Shown here piece after piece: positions 43,283 to 51,584 of a stretch of 64,000 nucleotides of DNA. The notes beneath the pieces were generated by a model, which did no database searches, was not told the origin of the DNA, and was given only the letters and a program-made list of their open reading frames with translations. Both the position numbers and the translations under genes were made by a program. Within the stretch, counting starts at the first letter, position 1; each line of letters opens with the position of its first letter. This DNA comes from Candidatus Tepidiaquacellales bacterium UBA2330 (lineage in GTDB: Bacteria > Bacteroidota > Ignavibacteria > Tepidaquicellales > Tepidaquicellaceae): the NCBI GenBank assembly GCA_002344965.1, contig DDUU01000003.1:62484-126483 (forward strand), read 5' to 3'.

Positions 43283-44233
43283 TTATTTCATTAAAAATCC
43301 AACATCAATTTTATGTGTTGAACCGACATTTCCCATTGAATTAAAAGCGTAATCAAAAGAATAATTATCAAGAAATTTCACACCGATACCTGTTGAAAAT
43401 CCGGCAATACCCAGCGAACTTCCTGTTTTCAAATCCTGTCTCTGGGCATTATTATAACCAACTCTGAAATCTATGTTATCACTAAGGTCAAACTCACCTC
43501 CAACCGAAAGATTCTTAAATTTATCAAAAAAGTCCTCTGTAGTCGCGGTTAAATCACTGAATTCAAAATGAACTCTTAAAGGCAAATGTTCAAGCTTTTT
43601 ACTTACGCCGACCCTCATATCAAGCGGCAGATCTTCTTTCGTATTGTGATACTTGCTGATCTGTGTGCCGACATTTAACAGACTGAAACCGAAATTCCAC
43701 ATAGTCGATGGTATAACGTAAAGAAGACCAACGTCAACTGCAATTGCAGATGAATTAAAATCGTCTATCTGAGAATAAATATATTTTAAATTTGCTCCGT
43801 AGTAAAAATTCGGTCTGAAATTATTCGAATAACTTACTGAAAGCGCCAGATCATTAGCGGAGAAAGTGCCTAAACTGTTTGACTGCTCGTCGAATTTCTC
43901 GAAACTGCCGTAATTAAAATATTTTACTGAAGCGCCGATATAACCAATGTCTTTATATCTCTGACCGTATGAAATATTTCCGGAATTTATGTCAAGCAAA
44001 TATTTATAAAATCCTATATAAGCCTGCGTATTCTGAATAGTGGAAAGCCCTGCAGGGTTATAAAAGAGAGAATTCACATCACCGGTATTAGTCACAAAAC
44101 TACCGCCAAGTGCGGAAGCTCTTGCTCCTACGTCAAGTCTGAGGAAATTATAACTGTCATTTTGTGAGTAAATTTTAACGGAAAAAAGGGAAAGAATTAC
44201 AAAAGAAATAATTAGTGATTTGATTTTCAGCAT
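43283..44233 (-). CDS. PorV/PorQ-family type IX secretion outer-membrane protein
   Basis: The 316-residue protein has a signal peptide (SLIISFVILSLFSVKIYSQ) and then the family start FLRLDVGARASALGGSFV, SLFYNPAGLSTIQ and many alternating beta-strands ending in a strand with GFLMK, as in outer-membrane barrels. The pattern LLDINSGNISYGQRYKDIG and FNYGSFEKFDEQ fits PorQ slightly better than PorV. PorV shuttles T9SS cargo to the attachment complex; PorQ belongs to that complex with PorU and PorZ. It gives direct support for T9SS export of the proteins at 1656-8380. Other por/spr genes are not in this window. Confidence 0.8.
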   Translation of the reverse strand: MLKIKSLIISFVILSLFSVKIYSQNDSYNFLRLDVGARASALGGSFVTNTGDVNSLFYNPAGLSTIQNTQAYIGFYKYLLDINSGNISYGQRYKDIGYIGASVKYFNYGSFEKFDEQSNSLGTFSANDLALSVSYSNNFRPNFYYGANLKYIYSQIDDFNSSAIAVDVGLLYVIPSTMWNFGFSLLNVGTQISKYHNTKEDLPLDMRVGVSKKLEHLPLRVHFEFSDLTATTEDFFDKFKNLSVGGEFDLSDNIDFRVGYNNAQRQDLKTGSSLGIAGFSTGIGVKFLDNYSFDYAFNSMGNVGSTHKIDVGFLMK

Positions 44234-44426
44234 TTTTGTAAATTTTTTAAAGAATAAGTAACAATTGTATTGTCATAGATTCATTTTTAGTTTAACAATA
44301 ATATTAGTTTCGATATTTATTGTCAATTGCAATTTTGAAGTGAAAGGAAATTATAATAGTATAATTACAAAAACTTTAGTTTAAAAATTCAATAAATAAA
44401 TAAATTAAATTCTAAATTTCTTGATG

Positions 44427-44699
44427 TTATTTTATTACAAAATCTGTTTCATTTATTTGCAGCTGTATATCTTCTGATTTAACGGATTTGACAAAAGATC
44501 CCGAAGGACCTATTTGTAATTCTCTCAGAAAGTCAATAATAAGACCGGATTTTCCCTGTGCTTCTGCTTCTACATCACCGTTAAATAAATTTTTAACATA
44601 ACCGGTTATTCCGTATTCTTTTGCTTTTTTGTAAGCGAAATACCTGAAACCAACTCCCTGAACAAATCCTTTGACAGTTATTTTAATTCTTTTTTCCAA
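44427..44699 (-). CDS. acyP: Acylphosphatase
   Basis: The 90-residue protein matches acylphosphatase: KGFVQGVGFRYFAYKKAKEY with the phosphate-binding loop and catalytic arginine, and GYVKNLFNGDVEAEAQG with the catalytic asparagine. It hydrolyses carboxyl-phosphate bonds. It overlaps the EamA transporter gene by 17 bp and is last in the GT-C/UbiA/EamA operon. Confidence 0.95.
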   Translation of the reverse strand: MEKRIKITVKGFVQGVGFRYFAYKKAKEYGITGYVKNLFNGDVEAEAQGKSGLIIDFLRELQIGPSGSFVKSVKSEDIQLQINETDFVIK

Positions 44700-45621
44700 A
44701 TAATTTTCTAAAATTAGTAAGTCCGGTAAATTCAGATATCATAAGTCCGCAGACCATTATAACAGCTCCGCTGATCTGATTGGCATTCATTATTTCATTC
44801 AAGATTAAATATGCAAACAGCAGAGCAAAGAGAGGTTCCATATTATAAATTATACCCGCTCTGAGCGGAGTTGTAAGATGTTGAAATTTTGTCATCAAAA
44901 CTATGCTTATCAGTGTGGAAAAAATGGTGGTATAAATCAGCGTAACTATTAATACCGGTTTTAAAGTAAAGTTTATTTCATTCATAACCAGATGTTCATA
45001 GAAGAATGTGAAAATTAATCCTAGAACTGCGGAAGTTACGAACTGACCTAATATTAAAATATTGAGATCAGAGGATCCGGAAAATTTATTGAGGAGAACA
45101 ATATGAATTGCAAAAAAGAATGCACAAAACAGAGTCAGTAAATCTCCGATGTTGGGTATGATCTCAAATGATTCCGATAAAATATACAATCCGATAATTA
45201 CAACAATAGCTCCCAAAAGACTGTTGAGTTTTGGCTTTGATCTCATAACTGCATACTGAATAAATGGAATGAAAATCAGATTTGCAGCTGTGATAAAAGC
45301 GGATTTGGTAGCTGTTGTATACTGCAAGCCGATGGTCTGAAAAATAAATCCCAATACCATAAAAAGTCCGAGCAAAAGACCAGGTTTCAGTTCTCTAAAA
45401 CTTACATTTCTCAGTTTACTTTTAAACAGGATTAAAAAAAACAAAAGTGTCATTAAGAATCTGATGAAATTAAAAAGAACGGGAGAGACAGTATCTAATG
45501 AAAGTTTTATAAGCGGAAAGGAAAGTCCCCACAGGAAAGTTACAAAAAGAAGAATAAGCTCCGCTTTATACAGACTAAAAATATTATTTTCGGAATAAAT
45601 TTTATTACCGGATTGATTCAA
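44683..45621 (-). CDS. EamA/DMT-superfamily membrane transporter
   Basis: The 312-residue protein has about ten hydrophobic helices in two EamA repeats (ELILLFVTFLWGLSFPLIKL; PVLIVTLIYTTIFSTLISIV with the C-terminal LFALLFAYLILNE). DMT members carry metabolites or, in the related ArnE/ArnF group, flip polyprenyl-linked aminoarabinose. The substrate here is unknown. Its place between a polyprenyl-phosphate phosphoribosyltransferase-like gene (24 bp upstream) and acyP (17-bp overlap) makes a lipid-linked sugar a candidate; this is inference. Confidence 0.85.
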   Translation of the reverse strand: MNQSGNKIYSENNIFSLYKAELILLFVTFLWGLSFPLIKLSLDTVSPVLFNFIRFLMTLLFFLILFKSKLRNVSFRELKPGLLLGLFMVLGFIFQTIGLQYTTATKSAFITAANLIFIPFIQYAVMRSKPKLNSLLGAIVVIIGLYILSESFEIIPNIGDLLTLFCAFFFAIHIVLLNKFSGSSDLNILILGQFVTSAVLGLIFTFFYEHLVMNEINFTLKPVLIVTLIYTTIFSTLISIVLMTKFQHLTTPLRAGIIYNMEPLFALLFAYLILNEIMNANQISGAVIMVCGLMISEFTGLTNFRKLFGKKN

Positions 45622-45645
45622 ATTTAAAATTTAATCTGAAAAATA

Positions 45646-46536
45646 CTAATTATAAAATTTCTCTTTATAAATGATTAGCGCGCAGGATATCAGCCAGAAT
45701 AGAGAATTAATAATGATAGGAATATCTCTTGTAACTATTTGAGTCGGACTCTCTCCGAGATTTTTTTTATGCAGCAGATATAAATATCTGAAAATTCCGT
45801 AAATTACAAACGGAGTTGTATATATCAGTAGTTCGGAATGAAACGCCTGAACAGCTTTTTCTGAAACAGTATAAAGAGCATAAGAAAGAATTGTCCCGGT
45901 AGCTGCTATAGTATTCATCTGATCTACAAAAACAACATCATAATCACTTAATACTTTTCTCTGCTTCTCCAGATTTTCCTGATTTGGTCCGGAAAGCTCA
46001 GCCCTTCGCTTTGAAATGCCGAGGAATAATGAAATAAAAATTGTAGTAATAATCATCCAGCTGGAAACGCTTACATTTATTGCGAATGCTCCTGCAACAA
46101 CTCTCAGCATGAATCCGGCTGAAATAGAGAATACATCCAGTAAAACTATGTTTTTTAATTTAAATGTATATAGAAGATTATTTATCAGATATAAAGAGAT
46201 TGCAAAAATAAACAGCAGCGGAAGTTGCAGTGAAAGTAAAACTGTGATTAACAGAAGGACAAAAAACAGAATCTTTGCCTGATTAACGGAAACTTCACCG
46301 GCAGCAATAGGCCGGTATCTTTTTTTCTTATGAACTCTGTCAGACTCTACATCTACAATATCATTAAGAACATACACGCTGCTTGAGATTCCGCAGAAAG
46401 CAAGGAATGCAACTATGCTTGTAAGAAGCATAGGAATATCCATCAGTTTTCCTGCAAAAAGTATCGGCGCAAAAACAAACAGATTTTTTATCCATTGCTT
46501 GGGACGTATAAGCTCAATAAGTTTTAAAATTTTCAA
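45646..46536 (-). CDS. UbiA-family decaprenyl-phosphate phosphoribosyltransferase-like enzyme
   Basis: The 296-residue integral membrane protein starts LIELIRPKQWIKNLFVFAPI and has the UbiA magnesium/diphosphate motif NDIVDVESDRVHKKKRYRPI with a following AAG. These features match mycobacterial DPPR synthase (Rv3806c type), which joins phosphoribose to decaprenyl phosphate, more closely than menaquinone-type UbiA enzymes. Its role would be to make a polyprenyl-phosphate-pentose donor. It starts 2 bp after the membrane glycosyltransferase gene, so the two are co-translated. DprE1/DprE2 epimerases that would turn ribose into arabinose are not in the window. Confidence 0.85.
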   Translation of the reverse strand: MKILKLIELIRPKQWIKNLFVFAPILFAGKLMDIPMLLTSIVAFLAFCGISSSVYVLNDIVDVESDRVHKKKRYRPIAAGEVSVNQAKILFFVLLLITVLLSLQLPLLFIFAISLYLINNLLYTFKLKNIVLLDVFSISAGFMLRVVAGAFAINVSVSSWMIITTIFISLFLGISKRRAELSGPNQENLEKQRKVLSDYDVVFVDQMNTIAATGTILSYALYTVSEKAVQAFHSELLIYTTPFVIYGIFRYLYLLHKKNLGESPTQIVTRDIPIIINSLFWLISCALIIYKEKFYN

Positions 46537-46538
46537 AT

Positions 46539-48122
46539 TTATTGCCGGTTAAAATTTGTTTTATATACTTTCATTTCAATGCCTCCGCAAATAGTATTTT
46601 CTTCAAGTATTGCGCTGGTTATAAATGTTAGTTCGCTGCCGTATTTTTCAAGATACTCTTTAAACCAATGATCATATATTATAATATAGGCAACATCATT
46701 TTTTTTTAATAGATAATTTACTGAATCCAGATTATCGTCCCAAGAATAAGTTCTGTAACGTAATATCTCAGGCGTAATTAATCCCGCCATATCTATTACT
46801 CTGTTGTTACTTAAAAAAGTAATTGCCCCGATATCATTGACAGCAATGGTCTCATTTCTTCTGACATTATACTGCACCCATTCGGCAAGTTTAACCTGCT
46901 GTGAATTTATGTTGTCAACGTTTTTCCCCAGAGCGACAGCATATACGAAATAATATATGAATGAGAACAGAATTAAAAAAACAGGAGTTAATGTTTTCGG
47001 ACGCAAAAAATTCGTTAGTTTCCGATAATATTGTTTCTTGAAAACTGTAAAAAGAGTGTAAACAGCAATGATGTTTACAAAAGGAATAAGCGGCATTGTA
47101 TATCGAACATGATGACGCCAGTTCGGAATAAGAACGGATGAAACTAACGGAAGGAATATAGCCCACAGAGCAATCAGATTCAGGTATTTGAAATCACTAA
47201 AGTAAGTACGGTAGTTTTTGAAGTAATAGAAAATAAAACCAAAAAATAATATACCAGTAACGAAATTGTCTCTAAGAAAAAATATACTAACTATTCTCAG
47301 ATAATTGAAATTTGGTATCAGACTGAACCCCCCTCCCTGTCCGCGGAAAGTATTCGGGAAAAAGTGACCGCTAATCTGATATGAGAATATTAAATATGGA
47401 AGCGTAACTAAAAGAAACAAAAATATAAATAATATAAATTTTAATATATTTGCTTTAAATGTCTTATCTTTAATAAAGTTAAGAGTAACATCAAAAGCAT
47501 AAATTGAATATATTAACATTCCTTCCGGTCTTAAAACAGATGAAAGCGCAAACATAAAAGTTGGTAATACAGAAAATTTATTAAACCTGAGATCATTTAA
47601 ATGAAAGTAAACTCCGGCCAGAGTAAAGAAAGTAAACAAGGTAGTCTCCATACCTGACATTGCCGCCCATGCAAATCTGCCTGCAAAAACTGTTAAAAGT
47701 GAAATTATTAGTGACAGTTTTTGAGGTGTAAAATATACCGGAATCGAATCACTGAATTTAATATTACTATTTTCAAAAATCAGAAGGGAAATCTTATAAA
47801 CAATTAGACAAGTGAAAATATAGAATAATCCGGAAAGGAAAACAGAGTTTATTATAAAATTCGGGATAAGTAAACTTGAAATGCCAAGGATCACAACATA
47901 AAACGGAGAAGTAGTGCCGGCTGTTGGTTCACCCGGATTATAGTTAAAGAAGTAACCGTTTATAAAATTATCAGCGAATCTGAAATGTATCCATGTGTCA
48001 TCAAGGGGTACGCCCATTTTCCCGTCTGTAAAATAATATTCGAAAATCAGATAGACTGTAATTGACAGCAGGCAGGCTGTTATAATGAAAACATAATTTT
48101 TATCCTGAAAATACTTTATCAT
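46539..48122 (-). CDS. GT-C-fold membrane glycosyltransferase, AftB-like
   Basis: The 527-residue protein has about eleven membrane helices. Its first periplasmic loop reads GVPLDDTWIHFRFADNF and continues NYNPGEPTAGTTSPFYVVIL, the DD-motif and TSP pattern of GT-C enzymes such as mycobacterial arabinofuranosyltransferase AftB. A soluble C-terminal region of about 100 residues follows. Such enzymes use polyprenyl-phosphate sugars as donors on the outer side of the membrane. In mycobacteria AftB (Rv3805c) lies beside DPPR synthase (Rv3806c), the same pairing as here, which is the main basis for the specific call; a generic GT39/GT83-like transferase is the alternative. Confidence 0.7.
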   Translation of the reverse strand: MIKYFQDKNYVFIITACLLSITVYLIFEYYFTDGKMGVPLDDTWIHFRFADNFINGYFFNYNPGEPTAGTTSPFYVVILGISSLLIPNFIINSVFLSGLFYIFTCLIVYKISLLIFENSNIKFSDSIPVYFTPQKLSLIISLLTVFAGRFAWAAMSGMETTLFTFFTLAGVYFHLNDLRFNKFSVLPTFMFALSSVLRPEGMLIYSIYAFDVTLNFIKDKTFKANILKFILFIFLFLLVTLPYLIFSYQISGHFFPNTFRGQGGGFSLIPNFNYLRIVSIFFLRDNFVTGILFFGFIFYYFKNYRTYFSDFKYLNLIALWAIFLPLVSSVLIPNWRHHVRYTMPLIPFVNIIAVYTLFTVFKKQYYRKLTNFLRPKTLTPVFLILFSFIYYFVYAVALGKNVDNINSQQVKLAEWVQYNVRRNETIAVNDIGAITFLSNNRVIDMAGLITPEILRYRTYSWDDNLDSVNYLLKKNDVAYIIIYDHWFKEYLEKYGSELTFITSAILEENTICGGIEMKVYKTNFNRQ

Positions 48123-48156
48123 TGAAAATAAATATGCAGACTAAATGATTATTAAT

Positions 48157-48182
48157 AAAATGAGCGAGAATAATCTCGCTCA
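48157..48182 (-). terminator. Probable terminator after the methylmalonyl-CoA mutase gene
   Basis: A perfect 9-bp stem (48161-48169 with 48174-48182, loop ATAA) is followed on the minus strand by TTTT. It lies about 60 bases after the stop at 48242. Confidence 0.7.
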
Positions 48183-48241
48183 ATATTGGAATCAAAACCG
48201 GTTTAAGAAATTTAAAATATAAATTCTGTTATAAAAGTATA

Positions 48242-49906
48242 TCAGAATACCGCCTGTTCTTCATACACTCCGAAAACTTCTTTAAGCTCAGAGCACATTT
48301 CACCGAGAGTGACATATTTTCTTGCACAGTCAAGAACCGCAGGCATGAGATTTGTGCCGTTTGCAGCGGTTTCTTTTAAATGCTTTAATGCGTTTTTCAC
48401 ATCTTCCTGATTTCGTGAAGCTTTTAATTCTTTTAATCTTTTGATCTGCTTTTCTTCTACATCTTTTGATATCTGCAGAATAGGAATATCAATTTTTTCA
48501 TTCTCTTCTACAAAGTCATTTATACCTACTACAATTTTTTCCTTTTTATCGAGCTCAAGCTGATATCTGTATGCCGCATCTGCAATCTCTCTCTGGAAAA
48601 AACCGTTTTCAATACATGCGACTACACCGCCCTGTGAATCAATCAGATTAAAATATTTTTCTGCTTCCGCTTCAATATCATCAGTGAGCTTTTCAACATA
48701 ATAACTTCCGCCGAGCGGATCTGCTACGTTAATAACTCCATGTTCATAAGCAATAATCTGCTGAGTCCTTAAAGCAATCTTTACTGCTTTATCCGAAGGT
48801 AATGCAAGAGTTTCATCCATTGAATTAGTGTGGAGACTTTGCGTGCCGCCGAGAACACCGGCTAAAGCTTCGATTGCAGTTCTGACTATATTATTTTCCG
48901 GCTGCTGCGCTGTAAGCGAGCATCCAGCAGTCTGAGTATGAAATCTCAGTGTCCATGACTTCGGATTTTTTGCGCCATATTTATTTTTCATTCTTTTAGC
49001 GTAGATCCTTCTTGCAGCTCTGAACTTTGCTATCTCTTCAAAGAAATCAAGATGCGAATTAAAGAAATATGAAATTCTCGGAGCGAATGAGTCTACATTC
49101 ATTCCTCTTTCTATACAAGCTTCTATATAAGCGAATCCGTCTGCAAGAGTAAATGCGAGTTCCTGGGCTGCCGTTGAGCCGGCTTCTCTTATATGATATC
49201 CGCTGACGCTGACTGGATTGAACTGCGGGACTTCAGCCGTAGAATACTCAATCATATCAGTTATGATTCTCATAGATTCCTTTGGCGGGTATATATATTC
49301 TTTCTGTGCAATATATTCTTTTAAAATATCATTCTGCAGAGTTCCTCTTAATTTAGAAAAAGGCACACCTTGTTTTTCAGCAACTGCAAGGTAAAAAGCA
49401 TAAACCATGATAGCAGGGGAGTTGATTGTCATAGAAGTTGATACTTTATCGAGCGGAATTCCGTTAAACAATATTTCCATATCCTGAAGTGAAGAAATTG
49501 CAACGCCGCAGATTCCTACTTCGCCTTCAGAAATAGGAGCGTCTGCATCCCAGCCCATAAGTGTCGGCATATCGAAAGCAGTAGATAGTCCTGTCTGACC
49601 GTGAGCAAGTAAATATTTAAATCTCTGATTGGTATCCTCCGGAGTTCCGAATCCCGCAAATTGCCTCATAGTCCAAATTTTTCCTCTGTACATATTGTGA
49701 TGAATGCCGCGGGTGTAAGGATATTCTCCCGGATAGCCGACCTCATTATAGTAGTCAGTTTCTTTAACATCTTCAGGAGTGTAGCAGATATCCAGTTCTC
49801 TTCCGCTGAGGGAAGTAAATTTCATTCCGCTGTCTGGTATTTTAGAAGCGGTTTCCTTCCATTCGGATTTTGATATACTTTTTTTGGGCTCGGAATTATT
49901 TTTCAT
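48242..49906 (-). CDS. Methylmalonyl-CoA mutase, large (substrate-binding) subunit
   Basis: This cobalamin-dependent enzyme interconverts (R)-methylmalonyl-CoA and succinyl-CoA in propionate metabolism. The 554-residue protein contains YPYTRGIHHNMYRGKIWTMR, QFAGFGTPEDTNQRFKYLL, GLSTAFDMPTLMGWDAD, SVSGYHIREAGSTAAQELA, RFHTQTAGCSLTAQQPENN and LHTNSMDETLALPS, all mutase signatures. It ends without the C-terminal B12-binding domain (no DxHxxG), so that domain must be a separate small subunit encoded elsewhere, as in many archaea and anaerobes. Confidence 0.95.
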   Translation of the reverse strand: MKNNSEPKKSISKSEWKETASKIPDSGMKFTSLSGRELDICYTPEDVKETDYYNEVGYPGEYPYTRGIHHNMYRGKIWTMRQFAGFGTPEDTNQRFKYLLAHGQTGLSTAFDMPTLMGWDADAPISEGEVGICGVAISSLQDMEILFNGIPLDKVSTSMTINSPAIMVYAFYLAVAEKQGVPFSKLRGTLQNDILKEYIAQKEYIYPPKESMRIITDMIEYSTAEVPQFNPVSVSGYHIREAGSTAAQELAFTLADGFAYIEACIERGMNVDSFAPRISYFFNSHLDFFEEIAKFRAARRIYAKRMKNKYGAKNPKSWTLRFHTQTAGCSLTAQQPENNIVRTAIEALAGVLGGTQSLHTNSMDETLALPSDKAVKIALRTQQIIAYEHGVINVADPLGGSYYVEKLTDDIEAEAEKYFNLIDSQGGVVACIENGFFQREIADAAYRYQLELDKKEKIVVGINDFVEENEKIDIPILQISKDVEEKQIKRLKELKASRNQEDVKNALKHLKETAANGTNLMPAVLDCARKYVTLGEMCSELKEVFGVYEEQAVF

Positions 49907-50030
49907 ATTTAAAGATAATTATAGTAATGGATTAACAAATATTAGCTGCAAATATATATTTTTTATGGTGGAATTGTAATTCAGAAAATTACTAATGACA
50001 TTTTTTCAAAACCAAAAGCTTTATATCAAA

Positions 50031-50073
50031 AGCAAAAAAGCTGAATCCAAATTGATGATTTCAGCTTTGCTTT
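50031..50073 (-). terminator. Probable terminator of the DUF937 gene
   Basis: On the minus strand a 9-bp stem (50060-50068 with 50037-50045), extended outward with a small bulge, leads into TTTTTTGCTTTT. It begins about 17 bases after the stop at 50090. Confidence 0.65.
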
Positions 50074-50089
50074 AAGAAATAAAATGTAA

Positions 50090-50671
50090 TTACTTTTTAC
50101 CAAGCAATCCGCCGAGGATATCCATTAATCCTCCGCCTGATCCATCATTACTCTGCTGTTTGTTTGTAAAAAATCCCGCGACATCATCTATGATACTTCC
50201 GTCTCCGTTCTGGTCAAGGAAAGATGCAAAACCTGCTGAACCTTCTCCGCTTGTATCCCTGCTTTTTGTTAAGTAACCGAGTATCAGAGGAGCTACCATT
50301 GGTATTAACTTTGCGGCTGTGCTTCCGTCCAGGTTGAAATTTTTTGTAAGCATATCCGTAACCTGTGAACCTGAATTGCCAAGCAGTCCTCCGAGATTTG
50401 TATCAAAACTTTCCTGTCTGGATTTTTCTTCTATTAAAGAGTCAACATTCTCAAGCACACCCGGGTCACCGTATTTATTCAGAATGTGATCTACCCTTTC
50501 CTGTCCCCCCATTGTTTCACTTTGTCTTTTCAGTCCGCCGAGTATCATAGGTGCGAGAACCGGTATCGCCTGTTTGATTATATTCGGATCGATATTCAGC
50601 GCAGAACCGATTTTTTCAGGCGTTTCATTGCCTGTTAAACTTCCAAGCAAGCCGTTTAGAATATCTGTCAT
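50090..50671 (-). CDS. DUF937-family protein
   Basis: The 193-residue protein begins MTDILNGLLGSLTGNETPEK and shows the DUF937 pattern of short helices with repeated PVLAPMILGGLKRQ and PMVAPLILGYLTK. Glycine-rich ends (GGGLMDILGGLLGKK) and an EF-hand-like loop LDQNGDGSIIDDV are also present. DUF937 proteins are of unknown function, some secreted or cell-surface linked. No signal peptide is seen. A clear AAGGAG lies 6 bases before the ATG. It stands alone with its own terminator. Confidence 0.85.
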   Translation of the reverse strand: MTDILNGLLGSLTGNETPEKIGSALNIDPNIIKQAIPVLAPMILGGLKRQSETMGGQERVDHILNKYGDPGVLENVDSLIEEKSRQESFDTNLGGLLGNSGSQVTDMLTKNFNLDGSTAAKLIPMVAPLILGYLTKSRDTSGEGSAGFASFLDQNGDGSIIDDVAGFFTNKQQSNDGSGGGLMDILGGLLGKK

Positions 50672-50776
50672 TTTTTACTCCTTTGTGTTTAATTAAAAAA
50701 TAAATTTTAAAAACTAAAATTATATACATTATTTACATTAAGCTAAATTTCGTTGCATTAATTGTAAAACAAATTT

Positions 50777-51526
50777 TTATTTTTTTTCTTTCAGTTTCAA
50801 TTCCGCTGCCCTCAAATCTTTTATAAATTCCTCCGGTACAGGATAACCATCTTCAGATCTGAGAAACGCAACGTGCAGATGAGTCTTTCCCTCTTTGAGA
50901 ATGGTTTTTCTGCCGGTTCTACCGACCTCACCGATCTTATCCCCGGGTTTGAGAATATCTCCCGGTTTTACATTTACAACCGATAAATGTGAATAATAAA
51001 ATAATCCTTTGTTTGTCACATCAAAAATTTTCACATATTTCCCTCCTCTGAGTACTGAGCCAATTTCCCATGTAGTATCGGTAGCGACTACTACGCCTCC
51101 TGAAATGCTTACTACATCTACCGGCTTCAGTGTCGAGTCATCAAGCAGATCCTTATTCTCATCAAGTATCATTATATCGTGAGCAGGATGACCTTTTGAA
51201 TTACTTCCCTGAAAATAATCATAAGTGCTAAGTCTGAAATCTTTGCCGCCTTCTCTGTAATATATTGAAGTAAAATTTCTCAGAGGAAAAACCCATTCAT
51301 TTCTTTTAAAAAAACCGCCGCCGTTATTATTGTAATACTTTATCACTTCCGGTTCATAACTTGCTAATAAATCCACAGCGTCATCATATTCTATTTTTCC
51401 TGTCTTAATTTTTTCATCCAGAGCATTCCACTTCTCACAAATATTAGATGAGGATTTATTTTGAGAATAAGTATAATTTAAGAAAGTAAATATAAATAAA
51501 AGAGTGATTAAAAAATTTAATTTCAT
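50777..51526 (-). CDS. Secreted M23-family (LytM-like) metallopeptidase
   Basis: The 249-residue protein has a signal peptide (LNFLITLLFIFTFLNYTYSQ) and an M23 domain with the zinc motif HPAHDIMI (HxxxD), the beta-core VVATDTTWEIGSVLRGG, YYSHLSVVNVKPGDILKPGD and the final THLHVAF (HxH). These enzymes cut peptide bridges in peptidoglycan. An N-terminal domain of about 110 residues precedes the catalytic domain. It follows aconitase by 58 bp on the same strand. Confidence 0.88.
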   Translation of the reverse strand: MKLNFLITLLFIFTFLNYTYSQNKSSSNICEKWNALDEKIKTGKIEYDDAVDLLASYEPEVIKYYNNNGGGFFKRNEWVFPLRNFTSIYYREGGKDFRLSTYDYFQGSNSKGHPAHDIMILDENKDLLDDSTLKPVDVVSISGGVVVATDTTWEIGSVLRGGKYVKIFDVTNKGLFYYSHLSVVNVKPGDILKPGDKIGEVGRTGRKTILKEGKTHLHVAFLRSEDGYPVPEEFIKDLRAAELKLKEKK

Positions 51527-51584
51527 TTTTTAAAAAAATTTATATCTGAAATTATTAAAGAGAAAAAAATCAGTTCGTGATAAT

